A stretch of DNA of 64,000 bases from positions 293,500-357,499 of the forward strand of contig NZ_PEBD01000012.1 of NCBI RefSeq assembly GCF_002735905.1, read 5' to 3'. A program made the position numbers and the translations under genes. The stretch is from Williamsia muralis (GTDB taxonomy: Bacteria > Actinomycetota > Actinomycetes > Mycobacteriales > Mycobacteriaceae). The notes under the pieces were generated by a model, which searched no databases, had not been told where the DNA came from, and was given only the letters and a program-made list of their open reading frames with translations. Shown here piece after piece: positions 36,309-46,659 of the stretch. Position 1 is the stretch's first letter; every line of letters starts with the position of its first letter.

Positions 36309-38294
36309 ATGAGCGTGCTGGATTCGGTCAATTCACCCGCCGACCTGCGCGAGCTCTCCTTGGAGCAGACCCGGGAACTGGCTCAGGACATCCGGCAGTT
36401 CCTCATCGCGAAGGTGGCGGCGACCGGTGGCCATCTCGGACCGAATCTCGGAGTCGTCGAGCTGACCTTGGCGCTGCACCGGGTGTTCGACTCGCCCCAG
36501 GACGCACTGCTCTTCGACACCGGTCACCAGTGTTACGTGCACAAGATCGTCACCGGTCGCAAAGGTGCCTTCGACACCCTGCGTCAGCGGGGCGGGCTGA
36601 CCGGTTACCAGGAGCGAGCCGAGAGCGAGCACGACTGGATCGAGTCTTCGCACGCGTCCGCGGCGTTGTCGTACGCAGACGGGCTGTCCAAGGCGTTCGA
36701 ACTGACCGGTCAGGACCGGCATGTCGTGCCGATCGTCGGAGATGGCGCGCTGACCGGGGGAATGTGCTGGGAAGCACTCAACAACATTGCCGCCGGCGAT
36801 CGCAAGATGGTGATCATCGTCAACGACAACGGTCGTTCGTACGCACCTACGATCGGCGGATTCGCGCAGCATCTGTCCGGACTGCGGCTACAGCCCGCGT
36901 ACGAGCGGGTCCTCGATGAAGGCCGGCGCGCGGTGTTGCGGCTGCCGCTCTTCGGGCAACTCGCGTACTCGGCACTGCACGGTCTCAAAACCGGTATCAA
37001 GGACGCGCTCACACCTCAGGCCATGTTCACCGATCTCGGCCTCAAGTACGTCGGGCCGGTCGACGGCCACGATCAGGACGCGCTCGAAAACGCTCTGCGA
37101 CAGGCGAAGGCATTCGGCGGACCGGTCATCGTCCACACCGTGACCCGCAAGGGCATGGGCTATCACCACGCCGAAAACGACATCGCGGACCAGATGCACT
37201 CCACCGGGATCATCGATCCGGCCACAGGCAAGGCCACCTCGGTCTCGGCCCCGGACTGGACATCGGTCTTCTCGGCTGCCCTGGTCGAGGCCGGGAATCA
37301 GCGTCGCGACATCGTCGCCATCACCGCGGCGATGGCCGGGCCCACCGGGCTGGCCGCTTTCGGTGAGCGTTTCCCGGACCGGATGTTCGACGTGGGCATC
37401 GCCGAACAGCATGCGCTCACCTCGGCGGCGGGACTTGCACTCGGTGGGATGCACCCGGTGGTCGCCATCTACTCCACGTTTCTCAACCGCGCGTTCGACC
37501 AGTTGCTGATGGACGTTGCCTTGCTCGGCCAGCCGGTGACCCTCGTGCTCGACCGCGCCGGCGTCACCGGTCCGGATGGCCCCAGCCACAACGGAATGTG
37601 GGACCTGTCCCTGATGTCCATCGTGCCGGGCATGCGGGTCGCCGCGCCCCGCGATTCGGTGCGGCTGCGTGAGGAACTCGCCGAGGCGCTCGACATCAAC
37701 GACGGCCCCACGGCGCTGCGTTTTCCGAAAGGTGCGGTGCCCGAAGATATCCGGGCAATCGATCGATTCGCCGACGGCACCGATGTGCTGCATCGGCCGG
37801 GTCACGGTGAGTCTGAAGACGTCCTGATCGTCGCGGTGGGTCCGTTCGCCTCACTGGCCATGGACACTGCAGCCCGGCTGGCGCAGCAGGGGATCGGCAC
37901 CACGGTTGTCGACCCTCGCTGGGTGCTGCCGGTGCCGGAGTCCATTTCCGAACTCGCCATCACGCACCGTCTGGTGATCACCGTGGAAGACGGTGGAGTG
38001 CATGGCGGTGTCGGGTCATCGGTCTCGGAAACCCTTCGGGCGAAGGGGATCTCGACACCGGTCCGCGATGTCGGCATCGCTCAGGAGTTCCTGACGCCTG
38101 CCTCGCGTGGACAGCTGCTCGACCAGCTCGGACTCACCGCCCAGGACGTTGCTCGGGCGATCACCGCCATGGTCTCTCGCATGCAACCACCGCTGTCGTC
38201 GTCGGACGAGAGTGACCTCGACTCCGGTTTCGCGGGCTCCGACGATGTAGTACGGCCCGAGAACAGTTCAGGCACTCGCGAATCCGGCCGGTGA
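36309..38294 (+). CDS. dxs: 1-deoxy-D-xylulose-5-phosphate synthase
   Basis: 661 aa from ATG 36309, preferred over an upstream GTG 25 codons away because AAAGGA lies 6 bases upstream and it matches family length. The enzyme condenses pyruvate and glyceraldehyde-3-phosphate, first step of the MEP isoprenoid pathway, using thiamine diphosphate. Motifs: GHQCYVHKI, the TPP-binding [16 protein letters not shown] with VNDN, and [10 protein letters not shown] in the pyrimidine-binding domain. The last 40 residues are Ser/Asp-rich and dispensable-looking. It lies 9 bases from the convergent RNase D stop. Confidence 0.96.
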   Translation: MSVLDSVNSPADLRELSLEQTRELAQDIRQFLIAKVAATGGHLGPNLGVVELTLALHRVFDSPQDALLFDTGHQCYVHKIVTGRKGAFDTLRQRGGLTGYQERAESEHDWIESSHASAALSYADGLSKAFELTGQDRHVVPIVGDGALTGGMCWEALNNIAAGDRKMVIIVNDNGRSYAPTIGGFAQHLSGLRLQPAYERVLDEGRRAVLRLPLFGQLAYSALHGLKTGIKDALTPQAMFTDLGLKYVGPVDGHDQDALENALRQAKAFGGPVIVHTVTRKGMGYHHAENDIADQMHSTGIIDPATGKATSVSAPDWTSVFSAALVEAGNQRRDIVAITAAMAGPTGLAAFGERFPDRMFDVGIAEQHALTSAAGLALGGMHPVVAIYSTFLNRAFDQLLMDVALLGQPVTLVLDRAGVTGPDGPSHNGMWDLSLMSIVPGMRVAAPRDSVRLREELAEALDINDGPTALRFPKGAVPEDIRAIDRFADGTDVLHRPGHGESEDVLIVAVGPFASLAMDTAARLAQQGIGTTVVDPRWVLPVPESISELAITHRLVITVEDGGVHGGVGSSVSETLRAKGISTPVRDVGIAQEFLTPASRGQLLDQLGLTAQDVARAITAMVSRMQPPLSSSDESDLDSGFAGSDDVVRPENSSGTRESGR

Positions 38295-38303
38295 CGCTCG
38301 CGA

Positions 38304-39653
38304 TCAGACCTCTTCGGCTGCCGGTCCGTCTGAGTTCTCGTCATCGAGGGGCCGACCCAGCGCTTCGCTGATCACCGGCGCCGTCAGCTCTATCTGCCAT
38401 GGACGCGCGCCGCCCGCGGCCAGTCGCTGCTCGACTGCCTGCAGGGTAGGCGGATCGATTCCCTCCCAGGACAATTGGCGAACCAGCTCGGGAAGCAGCA
38501 GGTTCTCGACGGGTACGGAGAACTGTTCGGAGAGGTCCGTGAGGCCGGCTCGAACTCCGGCCAACCGGGCAGCAGCCTCGGGGTCTTTGCCCTCCCATCG
38601 ATTGACGGGCGGCAGACCCACCGTTGCCGGTCGGCGCGAGGGCAGTTCCTTGTCGGTCAGTCGACGCGCTGCATCGAGCGCTGACAGCCAGCGGGCGGCC
38701 TGGCGACGTTGGCGAGGGCCGCCGAACACCGGCACTTTGTACAGTTCGTCGAGTGACTTCGGGTCTGCGGTGGCAGCGGCGATGATGGCCGAGTCGGGAA
38801 GGATGCGTCCGGGAGCCACATCGCGACGCCGGGCGATCTCTTCGCGGGCATTCCAGAGCTGCTGGACGGCTGCGAGGATGCGCGGCGACTTGATGGTGTG
38901 GATACGGGAAACACGTCGCCATCTGTCGGTGCGTGGCGGTGGATCCGGTCGGGCCAGTACGGCGGCGAACTCCTGTTCGGCCCAGATTTCCTTGCCTGCA
39001 TCGACCAGAGCGGCCGCAACCGCGTCACGCAATTCGATCAGGACCTCGACGTCGAGAGCGGCATAGTTGAGCCAGTCGGCCGGCAGAGGGCGCCTCGACC
39101 AGTCGGCTGCTCCGTGTCCCTTCACCAGGCCCAGCCCCAAGAAGTGCTCGACCATCGCCGCGAGGTTGACCCGGGCGATCCCGAGCAACCGGCCGGCCAG
39201 CTCGGTGTCGAAGAGCCGGGCACATCGGAATCCGAGCTCGCGCAGGCACGGCAGATCCTGATCGGCTGCGTGGAGGATCCACTCGGGGCCGTCGAGTGCG
39301 TCGATCACCGGGGTCAGCGCCTCAGGATGATCGATGGGATCGATGAGGAAGGATCCGCTACCGGTCCGTTTGATCTGGATGAGGTATGCCCGCCCCGAGT
39401 AGCGGAAGCCCGATGCGCGTTCGGTGTCGAGTGCCACCGGACCCGTGCCCTCGGACAGCAGTCGGCCGGCCTCGGCGAACTCGGCTGGGGTGGACAGGAC
39501 GGGCGGAACGCCATCCGCCGGTTCTGTCAGCGGAATCGGTTCGGGACGGTCGGGCTCGTCCAGGGTGCCGCCGTCCGCCACGTCCGGCTCGCAGGATGAC
39601 TGATCGCCCGGGCCGGTGTGGGCCGTCGGGTCAGTGCTCGTGGGATCGGTCAT
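38304..39653 (-). CDS. Ribonuclease D-like 3'-5' exonuclease
   Basis: 449 aa. The DEDD exonuclease domain has VALDTERASGFRY (Asp and Glu), HAADQDLPCL and a later Asp-rich AALDVEVLIELRDAV. A C-terminal HRDC-like helical domain (about 250-340) follows, with a further extension. It should trim 3' ends of tRNA and other RNAs. An acidic N-terminal 40 residues are family-typical in actinobacteria. It follows DUF3000 by 12 bases, so the two form an operon, as Rv2681/Rv2680 do. Confidence 0.88.
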   Translation of the reverse strand: MTDPTSTDPTAHTGPGDQSSCEPDVADGGTLDEPDRPEPIPLTEPADGVPPVLSTPAEFAEAGRLLSEGTGPVALDTERASGFRYSGRAYLIQIKRTGSGSFLIDPIDHPEALTPVIDALDGPEWILHAADQDLPCLRELGFRCARLFDTELAGRLLGIARVNLAAMVEHFLGLGLVKGHGAADWSRRPLPADWLNYAALDVEVLIELRDAVAAALVDAGKEIWAEQEFAAVLARPDPPPRTDRWRRVSRIHTIKSPRILAAVQQLWNAREEIARRRDVAPGRILPDSAIIAAATADPKSLDELYKVPVFGGPRQRRQAARWLSALDAARRLTDKELPSRRPATVGLPPVNRWEGKDPEAAARLAGVRAGLTDLSEQFSVPVENLLLPELVRQLSWEGIDPPTLQAVEQRLAAGGARPWQIELTAPVISEALGRPLDDENSDGPAAEEV

Positions 39654-39665
39654 CGGCGTCCCGGC

Positions 39666-40256
39666 TCACGCTTTGGTGAAGCCGAGCTGCGTGACGCCTG
39701 TCGGCGGCAGCCCGGCCGCGAGCGACAGCACCTCGCAGAAAGCCTCGACGTGCCCGTCGAGGTCACTGTTGGTCGCGGTCCAGGAGGCGCGGAGTTCCAG
39801 TTGATGAGCTCGCGGTGGTCCGGAGATGTCGCCGTACCGAACCGATGAGGTGGAGGTGACCGTGCCGCCGAGGGCCGTGATCTCGATGGTGGGTTGCGCC
39901 AGGGCCTCGGTGAGCCAGCTCCACGCGACTTCCGGGAGCAATGGGTCGGCGGCGAGGACGGCTTCGACCTCTGCCTGGATGAATGCCACCAACCGCATGG
40001 TGCCGTTCCAGGCCTCGTGTCCGTCGGGATCGTAGAGCAGGATCAGCCGGCCGAAAGCGCTGCCGTCGGAGTCCGTGGCGATCTCGCCGTCGTCGGGCTG
40101 GGTCACCTCGGCGCCCACCGCATAGCTGAAGGGCGCCAGCCGCTGAGGTGGGCGAATGCTGCCGAGCTCGATCTCCGACCGCACCTTGGCCGCATGCATC
40201 GATTCGATGGCGCTGCGGAAAACTGCAGGCTCGCTCGAGGCTTCGGATGTGGTCAC
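39666..40256 (-). CDS. DUF3000 family protein
   Basis: 196 aa starting with ATG 40256. The conserved core holds GTMRLVAFIQAEVEA and WSWLTEAL. DUF3000 is actinobacterial, function unknown, always upstream of the RNase D-like gene. It lies 12 bases before that gene and is divergent from hemE, 116 bases away. Confidence 0.83.
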   Translation of the reverse strand: MTTSEASSEPAVFRSAIESMHAAKVRSEIELGSIRPPQRLAPFSYAVGAEVTQPDDGEIATDSDGSAFGRLILLYDPDGHEAWNGTMRLVAFIQAEVEAVLAADPLLPEVAWSWLTEALAQPTIEITALGGTVTSTSSVRYGDISGPPRAHQLELRASWTATNSDLDGHVEAFCEVLSLAAGLPPTGVTQLGFTKA

Positions 40257-40372
40257 CCGTCGACCGTAGGTCCAAGCCGGGCGGACCGACGGTAGGCGCG
40301 CCGATGGCTTGATCGGCCCCTATTCGGTAGTCCTTGGAGTCCCGGGCGCAGTGCATGGCAGCATGTCAGGTG

Positions 40373-41422
40373 ATGACTCAACAACATGCCCGCGCCCTTT
40401 CGCCGCTGGTCGCGGCCGCTCGTGGGCAACAGCCCGGCCGCCGACCGGTGTGGTTCATGCGGCAGGCCGGCCGCTCTCTGCCCGAGTACCGGGAGATCAG
40501 GGTCGGGCGCGGGATGCTCGAATCCTGCTTCGACCCAGACCTGGTCTGTGAGATCACCATGCAGCCGGTTCGCAGGCACGGTGTCGACGCGGCAATCCTG
40601 TTCTCCGACATCGTGGTTCCGCTCAAGGCGGCCGGGGTCGACCTCGACATCGTCTCCGGGGTGGGTCCGGTGATCGCGCACCCCATCCGCACGCACGCCG
40701 ATGTCCGCGCCCTTCCCTTGCTGACACCCGACGCGGTCGGTGCGGTGTCGGCCGCGGTGAAGCTGTTGAAGGCCGAGCTCGGCGAGACCGCATTGATCGG
40801 TTTTGCCGGCGCCCCGTTCACCTTGGCGTCGTACCTGATCGAAGGCGGCCCCAGCCGCAACTACGAGAACACCAAGGCCCTGATGTACGGGCAGCCGGCC
40901 ATCTGGCACGAACTGGTCGGCAAGCTCGCCGACATCACGATCGCTTTCCTGAAGGTCCAGCTCGATGCGGGAGTGGACGCCTTCCAGTTGTTCGATTCGT
41001 GGGCAGGCGCGCTCTCGGTGGCCGACTACAACGCCTTTGCCCGACCTCATTCGGCGCGCGTCTTCGCCGAACTGGCGTCGTACGACGTTCCCCGCATCCA
41101 TTTCGGGGTGGGCACCGGCGAGTTGCTCCACGAAATGGGAACCGCCGGCGCCGACGTGGTCGGGGTCGACTGGCGGATTCCGCTCGACGATGCAGCGCGG
41201 CGGATCGGGCCCGGCCGGGCCCTTCAGGGAAACCTCGATCCGGCGGTGCTGTTCGCGCCGTGGCCGGTGGTGGAACAAGAGGTCCGCCGCATCGCCGCCG
41301 AAGCTGATCGGGCGGTGGCAGCGGGGGCCCTGGGCCACATCTTCAACCTCGGTCACGGGGTTCTGCCCGCCACCGACCCGACCGTGTTGACCCGGGTGGT
41401 GGAGTTGGTGCATTCGCTGTGA
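40373..41422 (+). CDS. hemE: Uroporphyrinogen decarboxylase
   Basis: 349 aa from ATG 40373; in-frame starts lie up to 39 bases upstream without a better ribosome site. The motif [17 protein letters not shown] binds substrate, GGPSRNYE and FDSWAGALS form the pocket, and ILFSDIVVP carries an active-site Asp. It decarboxylates uroporphyrinogen III to coproporphyrinogen III in the cytoplasm. The stop overlaps the hemG start (GTGA), so hemE-hemG-hemQ is one coupled operon for heme. Confidence 0.96.
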   Translation: MTQQHARALSPLVAAARGQQPGRRPVWFMRQAGRSLPEYREIRVGRGMLESCFDPDLVCEITMQPVRRHGVDAAILFSDIVVPLKAAGVDLDIVSGVGPVIAHPIRTHADVRALPLLTPDAVGAVSAAVKLLKAELGETALIGFAGAPFTLASYLIEGGPSRNYENTKALMYGQPAIWHELVGKLADITIAFLKVQLDAGVDAFQLFDSWAGALSVADYNAFARPHSARVFAELASYDVPRIHFGVGTGELLHEMGTAGADVVGVDWRIPLDDAARRIGPGRALQGNLDPAVLFAPWPVVEQEVRRIAAEADRAVAAGALGHIFNLGHGVLPATDPTVLTRVVELVHSL

Positions 41423-42804
41423 CCCGTGTCGCGGTGCTCGGTGGCGGTATCTCGGGACTGACCGCGGCGTACCGGTTGCGGACGCTACTCGGGTCAGACG
41501 CGGTGATCGATCTCTTCGAAGCATCGCCGGTCCTCGGTGGCACGTTGCGGACAGCCGAACTCGATGGACACCATGTGGACGTCGGCGCCGAGGCATTCCT
41601 GGTTCGCCGCCCGGAAGTCGCCGCGCTGGTGGACGAACTCGGCTTGACCCCATCACTCGTCCATCCCGGTGTTCTCGGCCCCAATGTCCTCAGCGGTTCC
41701 ACCCTCAAAGCAATGGCCCGTCCGACGGTGATGGGAATCCCCGGTGGTCCGGACGCCGTACGTCACCTCGCCGAGGCGGACGACCTTGCGCGCATGGCCG
41801 ACGAGCCGCAGCGACCCCTCGATTGGCAAGCAGGACAAGACATGTCGATCGGGGCCCTGATAGGGGACCGATTCGGCCGGTCGATCGTGGATCGCAGTGT
41901 GGACCCGATGCTCGGCGGGGTGTATTCGGCGCGTGCCGACGACCTGGGAGTGCGGGCCGTGGTTCCTGCCCTGGCGGCGCGACTCGACGCCGATGCTCCC
42001 AGTCTGACCGCGGCGGTGACCGACCTCCTGGCCGCATCAGGTGGTTCTGGTCCGGTGTTCGGCGCCTTGGCCGGGGGATACCGCCAGCTGGTCGACGAAC
42101 TCGGCCACCGGTGTGCCGCAGGCATCCATACCGGCGTGGCAATTCGACAGCTGGTCCGGGCGGGCTCCGGCTGGATGGTTGACGACGTCCATTACGACGG
42201 TGTGGTGGCGGCGTTGCCGGCTCCCGTCCTGGCCCGCGTGTGCGCAACCGTTCCCGAGGTCGCCGAGCCGCTGACGCAGGTGGACCTGTCGGGGTCGGCG
42301 GTGGTGTCGCTGGCGCTCGAGGCTGGTGTCGACTTGCCCCAGCTCTCGGGGGTGCTCGTTGCCAGTGACGAATCACTCGTGCACGCAAAGGCTTTCACCT
42401 TCAGTACGCGCAAATGGAATCACCTCGCCGAGGACGCGGTGTTGGTGAGGGTGTCGTTCGGTCGTTACGGCACCGATCTCGAAAGCATCGAGGATGACCA
42501 GCTGATCGACTGGGCTGTGGCCGATCTCGCAACGGTCATCGCTCTGGCCGGCGGGGGAGAAGTGCGTGTCGGACCGCGGGACGCCGTGGTCCAGCGGTGG
42601 CCCGGTGGACTTCCTCGATACGCGCCCGGGCACGCGTCCCTGGTGGCAGAGGTCGACCGCAGTCGACCGCCGGGTCTGGTGCTCGCCGGGGCCACTTTCG
42701 ACGGTGTGGGGGTACCCGCATGTGTCGGTCGTGCAGACAGGGCGGCCCGGCAACTCGTCGCCGATCTGGCTGTTGATGGGCCGCGGAGCACGCACCTGCG
42801 CTGA
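41419..42804 (+). CDS. hemG: Coproporphyrinogen III / protoporphyrinogen oxidase
   Basis: 461 aa FAD enzyme. The dinucleotide-binding [13 protein letters not shown] is at the extreme N-terminus, [11 protein letters not shown] follows, and [19 protein letters not shown] near the C-terminus closes the FAD site. In actinobacteria this oxidase (hemY-type) turns coproporphyrinogen III into coproporphyrin III. GTG 41419 overlaps hemE. Placed with hemQ it fits the coproporphyrin-dependent heme route rather than the protoporphyrin one. Also called hemY. Confidence 0.92.
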   Translation: MTRVAVLGGGISGLTAAYRLRTLLGSDAVIDLFEASPVLGGTLRTAELDGHHVDVGAEAFLVRRPEVAALVDELGLTPSLVHPGVLGPNVLSGSTLKAMARPTVMGIPGGPDAVRHLAEADDLARMADEPQRPLDWQAGQDMSIGALIGDRFGRSIVDRSVDPMLGGVYSARADDLGVRAVVPALAARLDADAPSLTAAVTDLLAASGGSGPVFGALAGGYRQLVDELGHRCAAGIHTGVAIRQLVRAGSGWMVDDVHYDGVVAALPAPVLARVCATVPEVAEPLTQVDLSGSAVVSLALEAGVDLPQLSGVLVASDESLVHAKAFTFSTRKWNHLAEDAVLVRVSFGRYGTDLESIEDDQLIDWAVADLATVIALAGGGEVRVGPRDAVVQRWPGGLPRYAPGHASLVAEVDRSRPPGLVLAGATFDGVGVPACVGRADRAARQLVADLAVDGPRSTHLR

Positions 42805-42839
42805 CATCGCGTTGTCCTGGCAATGGCAGGATGGGAGCC

Positions 42840-43535
42840 ATGACGCGCCTGGACTATGCAGAACTCAACGCCACTGTTCGTTACCTCATGTTCTCGGTCT
42901 TCTCGGTTCGGCCGGGCGAGCTGGGCGACGATCGGGACGAGGCGATCAGCGATGCCCGCCAGTTCTTCGACTCGCTCGAGGCCAAAGGTGTTGTGGTTCG
43001 CGGTTTGTACGACGTCTCGGGTCTGCGGGCCGACGCAGACTTCATGATCTGGTGGCATTCGGAAGAGGTCGAGCAGATCCAGGCCGCCTACGCCGATTTC
43101 CGCCGGACCACCATCCTCGGCCGTGCCAGCAACGCAGTGTGGAGCAACGTGGCGCTGCACAGGCCGGCCGAGTTCAACAAGAGCCACATCCCGGCTTTCC
43201 TCGCGGGTGAGGAACCGGGCAAGTACATCTGCGTGTACCCGTTTGTCCGCTCGTATGAGTGGTACCTGCTGCCCGATGCCGAACGACGCACCATGCTCGC
43301 CGATCACGGCAAGCAGGCACGCGGATACAAGGACGTCCGGGCGAACACCGTGTCGTCGTTTGCCCTCGGCGACTACGAGTGGTTGCTGGCGTTCGAGGCG
43401 CCCGAGCTGCATCGGATCGTCGACCTGATGCGCGATCTACGCGCAACCGAGGCGCGGATGCACGTACGCGAGGAGACCCCGTTCTTCACCGGCCCGCGCG
43501 TCGACGTCGACAAGCTCATCACCGCCCTGCCCTGA
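42840..43535 (+). CDS. hemQ: Coproheme decarboxylase HemQ (chlorite-dismutase family)
   Basis: 231 aa from ATG 42840 (AGGA 8 bases upstream); an ATG three codons earlier is an alternative. The family core is present: [32 protein letters not shown], and [20 protein letters not shown]. It decarboxylates coproheme to heme b, the last step of the actinobacterial heme path. It ends the hemE-hemG-hemQ operon; the convergent aftC stop is 66 bases away. Confidence 0.94.
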   Translation: MTRLDYAELNATVRYLMFSVFSVRPGELGDDRDEAISDARQFFDSLEAKGVVVRGLYDVSGLRADADFMIWWHSEEVEQIQAAYADFRRTTILGRASNAVWSNVALHRPAEFNKSHIPAFLAGEEPGKYICVYPFVRSYEWYLLPDAERRTMLADHGKQARGYKDVRANTVSSFALGDYEWLLAFEAPELHRIVDLMRDLRATEARMHVREETPFFTGPRVDVDKLITALP

Positions 43536-43600
43536 CCAGCCGCTGCCCTCGAGCAGTCGATCGGTCAGCGCTGTCCGCCGCCTCGATTTTCGGATTCAGT

Positions 43601-44929
43601 TCATGCGCCGACGGTGGCTGCGGGCCGCGTTCGGGTTCCGGAGATCTCGTGATCCCCGGATTTGCGAAGGTCCAGATACCGGAACAACAGCGCACAGAAC
43701 ACCGCGATCATCAGCAGTGACCAGCCCCAGGTCACCTTGTTGTACTCGATCGCCCGCCCGAACGCCTCCCAGCGATCCGAGTAGAACCCGTCGAATGTGA
43801 AGCACCCGTACACGCCGAGCCAGGCCGGCCAACTCCGGATGGCCGAGCCCCGCATGAACACCGTCATCAGCAGCGGGAACAGCAACATCGAGTAGTATCC
43901 CTGGCCCAGCGAGCCGACCAGCCACGACGTGCACAGCAGTACGCCGGCCGAAGTGCTCATCCACAGCAGTTCATCGGTGGTGCGGTAGTAGCGGTACAGG
44001 AACCACAGGCTGAAGGCGGCCATCAGGACAAAAGCGATCCGCAACAACACCACGAGCCAGGTCTGCACGCCGAAGTAGGCGGCATTGCCGACGATCGAAC
44101 TGTTGTAGTAGTCGCGCGCCTCGAAGAGATACGGCGCGGTGCGGCTCACGAAAGACCGGGGGTCGGCGGACAGCGGCCACGCGAGCGCGGTCAGCAGCAG
44201 CGGGACCCCGATCGCACCCACGAACACCTTCCACTGACGGTTGAGCAGCGGGAGCAACAGCAGCACGGCAAGAACCGGCTTGACCGCGAGGGTGAGACCG
44301 AGAGGGATACCCGCCCACAGGTCTTTCCGTTTGAGCGCCAACATCATGAACAAGAGCTCACCGAGCAACACGAAGGCGTTGAAGTTTACGAAGATCAGAG
44401 TGTGCGACACCGTCTCGGACAGGAAGAAGACGAACAGCACAACGGGCATCACCCACGACCGCACCGAGTACCCGAACATGCGGGTGATCAGATACGCGCA
44501 CAGCACGAGCACGGCGGCGGAGACGAAGATGAACAGCCATCGCGCTCGCTCGGGGTCGATGTAACCCAGCGGAGCCATCAGCAACGTTCCCGACGGCGGG
44601 TACAGGTAGTGAGGGTCGACCGTGTTGTAGTTCTCGGTGTAGATCGGCTCGTTGCGCAGGAACGCCAACGCGGCGCGATACACCGGAGAGAAGTCGTCCG
44701 TGCGGTCACCGTCCACACCCAGGATCACCGTGCGCTGGAACACCATGAGGATGGCCACGGGCCAGAGCACCATCGAGATGATGCGGCCTACGTCGACACC
44801 TGGGAACAGGACGCGTTCGGCCGTTCCCGTGCGGTTGGCCAGGCCGTACCCGGGTCGCTTCCCGTGCTCCCGGCCGACGCCAACGGAAGTTGTCTGGTGG
44901 TCTCCGGTGGAAGGGTCATTGATCGACAC
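43601..44929 (-). CDS. aftC: Alpha-(1->3)-arabinofuranosyltransferase AftC-like (DUF2029, GT87)
   Basis: 442 aa with about ten or more membrane helices after a polar N-terminal 45 residues. The first periplasmic loop holds DRTDDFSPVYRAAL, the acidic catalytic region expected of GT-C glycosyltransferases that use decaprenyl-phosphate-arabinose. It adds alpha-1,3 branches in arabinan of arabinogalactan/lipoarabinomannan, outside the membrane. Position matches AftC (Rv2673) between hemQ and the lipoprotein hydrolase. ATG 44929 is used; the 75-base gap to the upstream gene contains no terminator. Confidence 0.85.
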   Translation of the reverse strand: MSINDPSTGDHQTTSVGVGREHGKRPGYGLANRTGTAERVLFPGVDVGRIISMVLWPVAILMVFQRTVILGVDGDRTDDFSPVYRAALAFLRNEPIYTENYNTVDPHYLYPPSGTLLMAPLGYIDPERARWLFIFVSAAVLVLCAYLITRMFGYSVRSWVMPVVLFVFFLSETVSHTLIFVNFNAFVLLGELLFMMLALKRKDLWAGIPLGLTLAVKPVLAVLLLLPLLNRQWKVFVGAIGVPLLLTALAWPLSADPRSFVSRTAPYLFEARDYYNSSIVGNAAYFGVQTWLVVLLRIAFVLMAAFSLWFLYRYYRTTDELLWMSTSAGVLLCTSWLVGSLGQGYYSMLLFPLLMTVFMRGSAIRSWPAWLGVYGCFTFDGFYSDRWEAFGRAIEYNKVTWGWSLLMIAVFCALLFRYLDLRKSGDHEISGTRTRPAATVGA

Positions 44930-45003
44930 TGCCGCACCGTACTACGGCAGCGGCCCTGCGCCGTGCCCGACACCACGAACCGATGCCGGTCCCGCTGATC
45001 CGG

Positions 45004-46659
45004 TCAGGCCGGACACGCACCGGGCGCGGGTGGTTCACCCGATCGGGCGTAGGCGATGGCCGCTTCCCCGGCACAGTCCGAGTGCGCCAGCACCGAGTAG
45101 CCGAGGCCTTCCCACGAGAGAATCGATGACGTGGCACCAGCGCCGATCAGGGCGCCGTTGATGCCGTCGGACGCGGTGGGTCCGTTGATGGTGTCGCCCG
45201 AGCCGGTGAACATCAGCACCGGCACCGGGATCTCGCCGATGGTCGGCGGGGCGGCGCCGGCGGGGAAGCCGTTGCACCGCAGGAGACCCAGTGCCGTTCC
45301 GGCACCGGTCAGTGGGTACTGACGTCCCCATTCGGCGATCAGCCCGTCGATCTGGTTGCGCCCGACGGGTTCAGAGGTGTCGTTGCACTGTGACAACAGC
45401 TGACCGTCGGTGCCGCGCAGGGCCCGGGCCTGAACTATCGCCGTGCGCAGTGGGCCGAGAGCGCCGCCGTCGGCCGCACTGAGCATGTCGGCGGCTGTGG
45501 TGATGACGGTGGCCCGGTCGCCGGGCGCGAGCGCGATCGTGGTGGTCAGTGCCGCCAGGACGTCGGTATCGGCGATCCCGTCCAGGCCACCGGTACGCGC
45601 CCGGTCGAGCAGGCCGGCGATGACGACGCCGGGGTCGGCGCCGAGGGAGCAACTGATGGCCCGGCACTGATCGGCGAACAAGCTGAGTGCGGCGCCGGTG
45701 CCCTCGGCGATCTGCTGCCCGGTGGTCTGGGCGTTGGTCGAGTACGGCGCCGGCGTGTCGAGGATGAGCCGGGCCAGGTGGTCGGTGTAGAGCCCTGCGT
45801 AGGCGAGCGCCACAGCTGCGCCTTCCCCGACGCCTGCGATACCGATCCGGTCCACCTGCCACACCGTGCGCAGCTTCTCGAGATCGGCTGCCGCATTGTT
45901 GGCGGTGAACTGCACCTGGTGCGGACTCAGGATTTCGGTACAACCGTCCGACGCCGACGTCCCCGCGGCGGCCAGTCGCTCCACGCGCGCCGGGTAGTCA
46001 GCGGATGAGGTGCTGAAGCCGTTGTTCAGGAGGGTGTTTCGTTCCAGGTTCGTCATACAGTCGAGCGGCGTCGACGCGCCGGTCCCGCGCCGGTCGACAG
46101 CGACCACGGGATGCGCCGACAACAGATTGCGACCGCCACCCTGGGCCAGGCTGAGCAGTGTGCGGGTGGACGGTATGTCGGTGCCGGAGGTCAGCACCAG
46201 CGGAGCAGCGTCGGCCGGCGTGTCGGCCGACCGTGCTCGGACGGCCGAGACCGTGACGGTGTCGATGCTCTGGGTGCCCGGTGTCACCGAGTTCTCGAAA
46301 TTGCCGCATTCGAACGTGACGCCCGGTGGAAGAGCGGTCCCGGGGAAGCGCTCCTGGAGATCGTCGCCGCACTCTCGCCATGCCAGATCCTGTTTGGGGA
46401 CTTCGAGGCTCGGTGGCGGCGGCGTGGTCGTCGGGGCCTGTCCTCCGCCGTTGTTCTCTTCGATGACCAGATCGGGCCCGGGATCGGGGCCGGCCGTACA
46501 TCCGGTGAGGATGCCCACCGCCACCATCGCTGCCGCCAACAGGCGCAGCGAGCGGCGACGAGCTGAACGATCCGGGCGGTGCGCCCACATCCGGCCGGTG
46601 CGGTCGTCTGTGGTCACAAGGGCGCGCTGCATATCGGCGAGGGTACTGGCGAACGACAT
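45004..46659 (-). CDS. Exported alpha/beta-hydrolase-fold lipoprotein, nucleophile serine replaced
   Basis: 551 aa from ATG 46659, overlapping the upstream reductase stop as TGATG with AGGAG nearby; ATG 46590 is a shorter option more typical of a signal peptide. A basic stretch precedes a hydrophobic helix ending in lipobox ILTGC (Cys54). The mature part is a TAP-like hydrolase (VVAVDRRGTGASTPLDC), yet the nucleophile elbow reads GVGEG with Gly278 where Ser is expected. So it may be inactive or use another residue. Position matches Rv2672. Confidence 0.8.
   Translation of the reverse strand: MSFASTLADMQRALVTTDDRTGRMWAHRPDRSARRRSLRLLAAAMVAVGILTGCTAGPDPGPDLVIEENNGGGQAPTTTPPPPSLEVPKQDLAWRECGDDLQERFPGTALPPGVTFECGNFENSVTPGTQSIDTVTVSAVRARSADTPADAAPLVLTSGTDIPSTRTLLSLAQGGGRNLLSAHPVVAVDRRGTGASTPLDCMTNLERNTLLNNGFSTSSADYPARVERLAAAGTSASDGCTEILSPHQVQFTANNAAADLEKLRTVWQVDRIGIAGVGEGAAVALAYAGLYTDHLARLILDTPAPYSTNAQTTGQQIAEGTGAALSLFADQCRAISCSLGADPGVVIAGLLDRARTGGLDGIADTDVLAALTTTIALAPGDRATVITTAADMLSAADGGALGPLRTAIVQARALRGTDGQLLSQCNDTSEPVGRNQIDGLIAEWGRQYPLTGAGTALGLLRCNGFPAGAAPPTIGEIPVPVLMFTGSGDTINGPTASDGINGALIGAGATSSILSWEGLGYSVLAHSDCAGEAAIAYARSGEPPAPGACPA

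Noticed and set aside
40334..40372. Extended hemE start at TTG 40334
   Set aside because: The extra 13 residues are not family-like, TTG starts are rare and no ribosome site fits.
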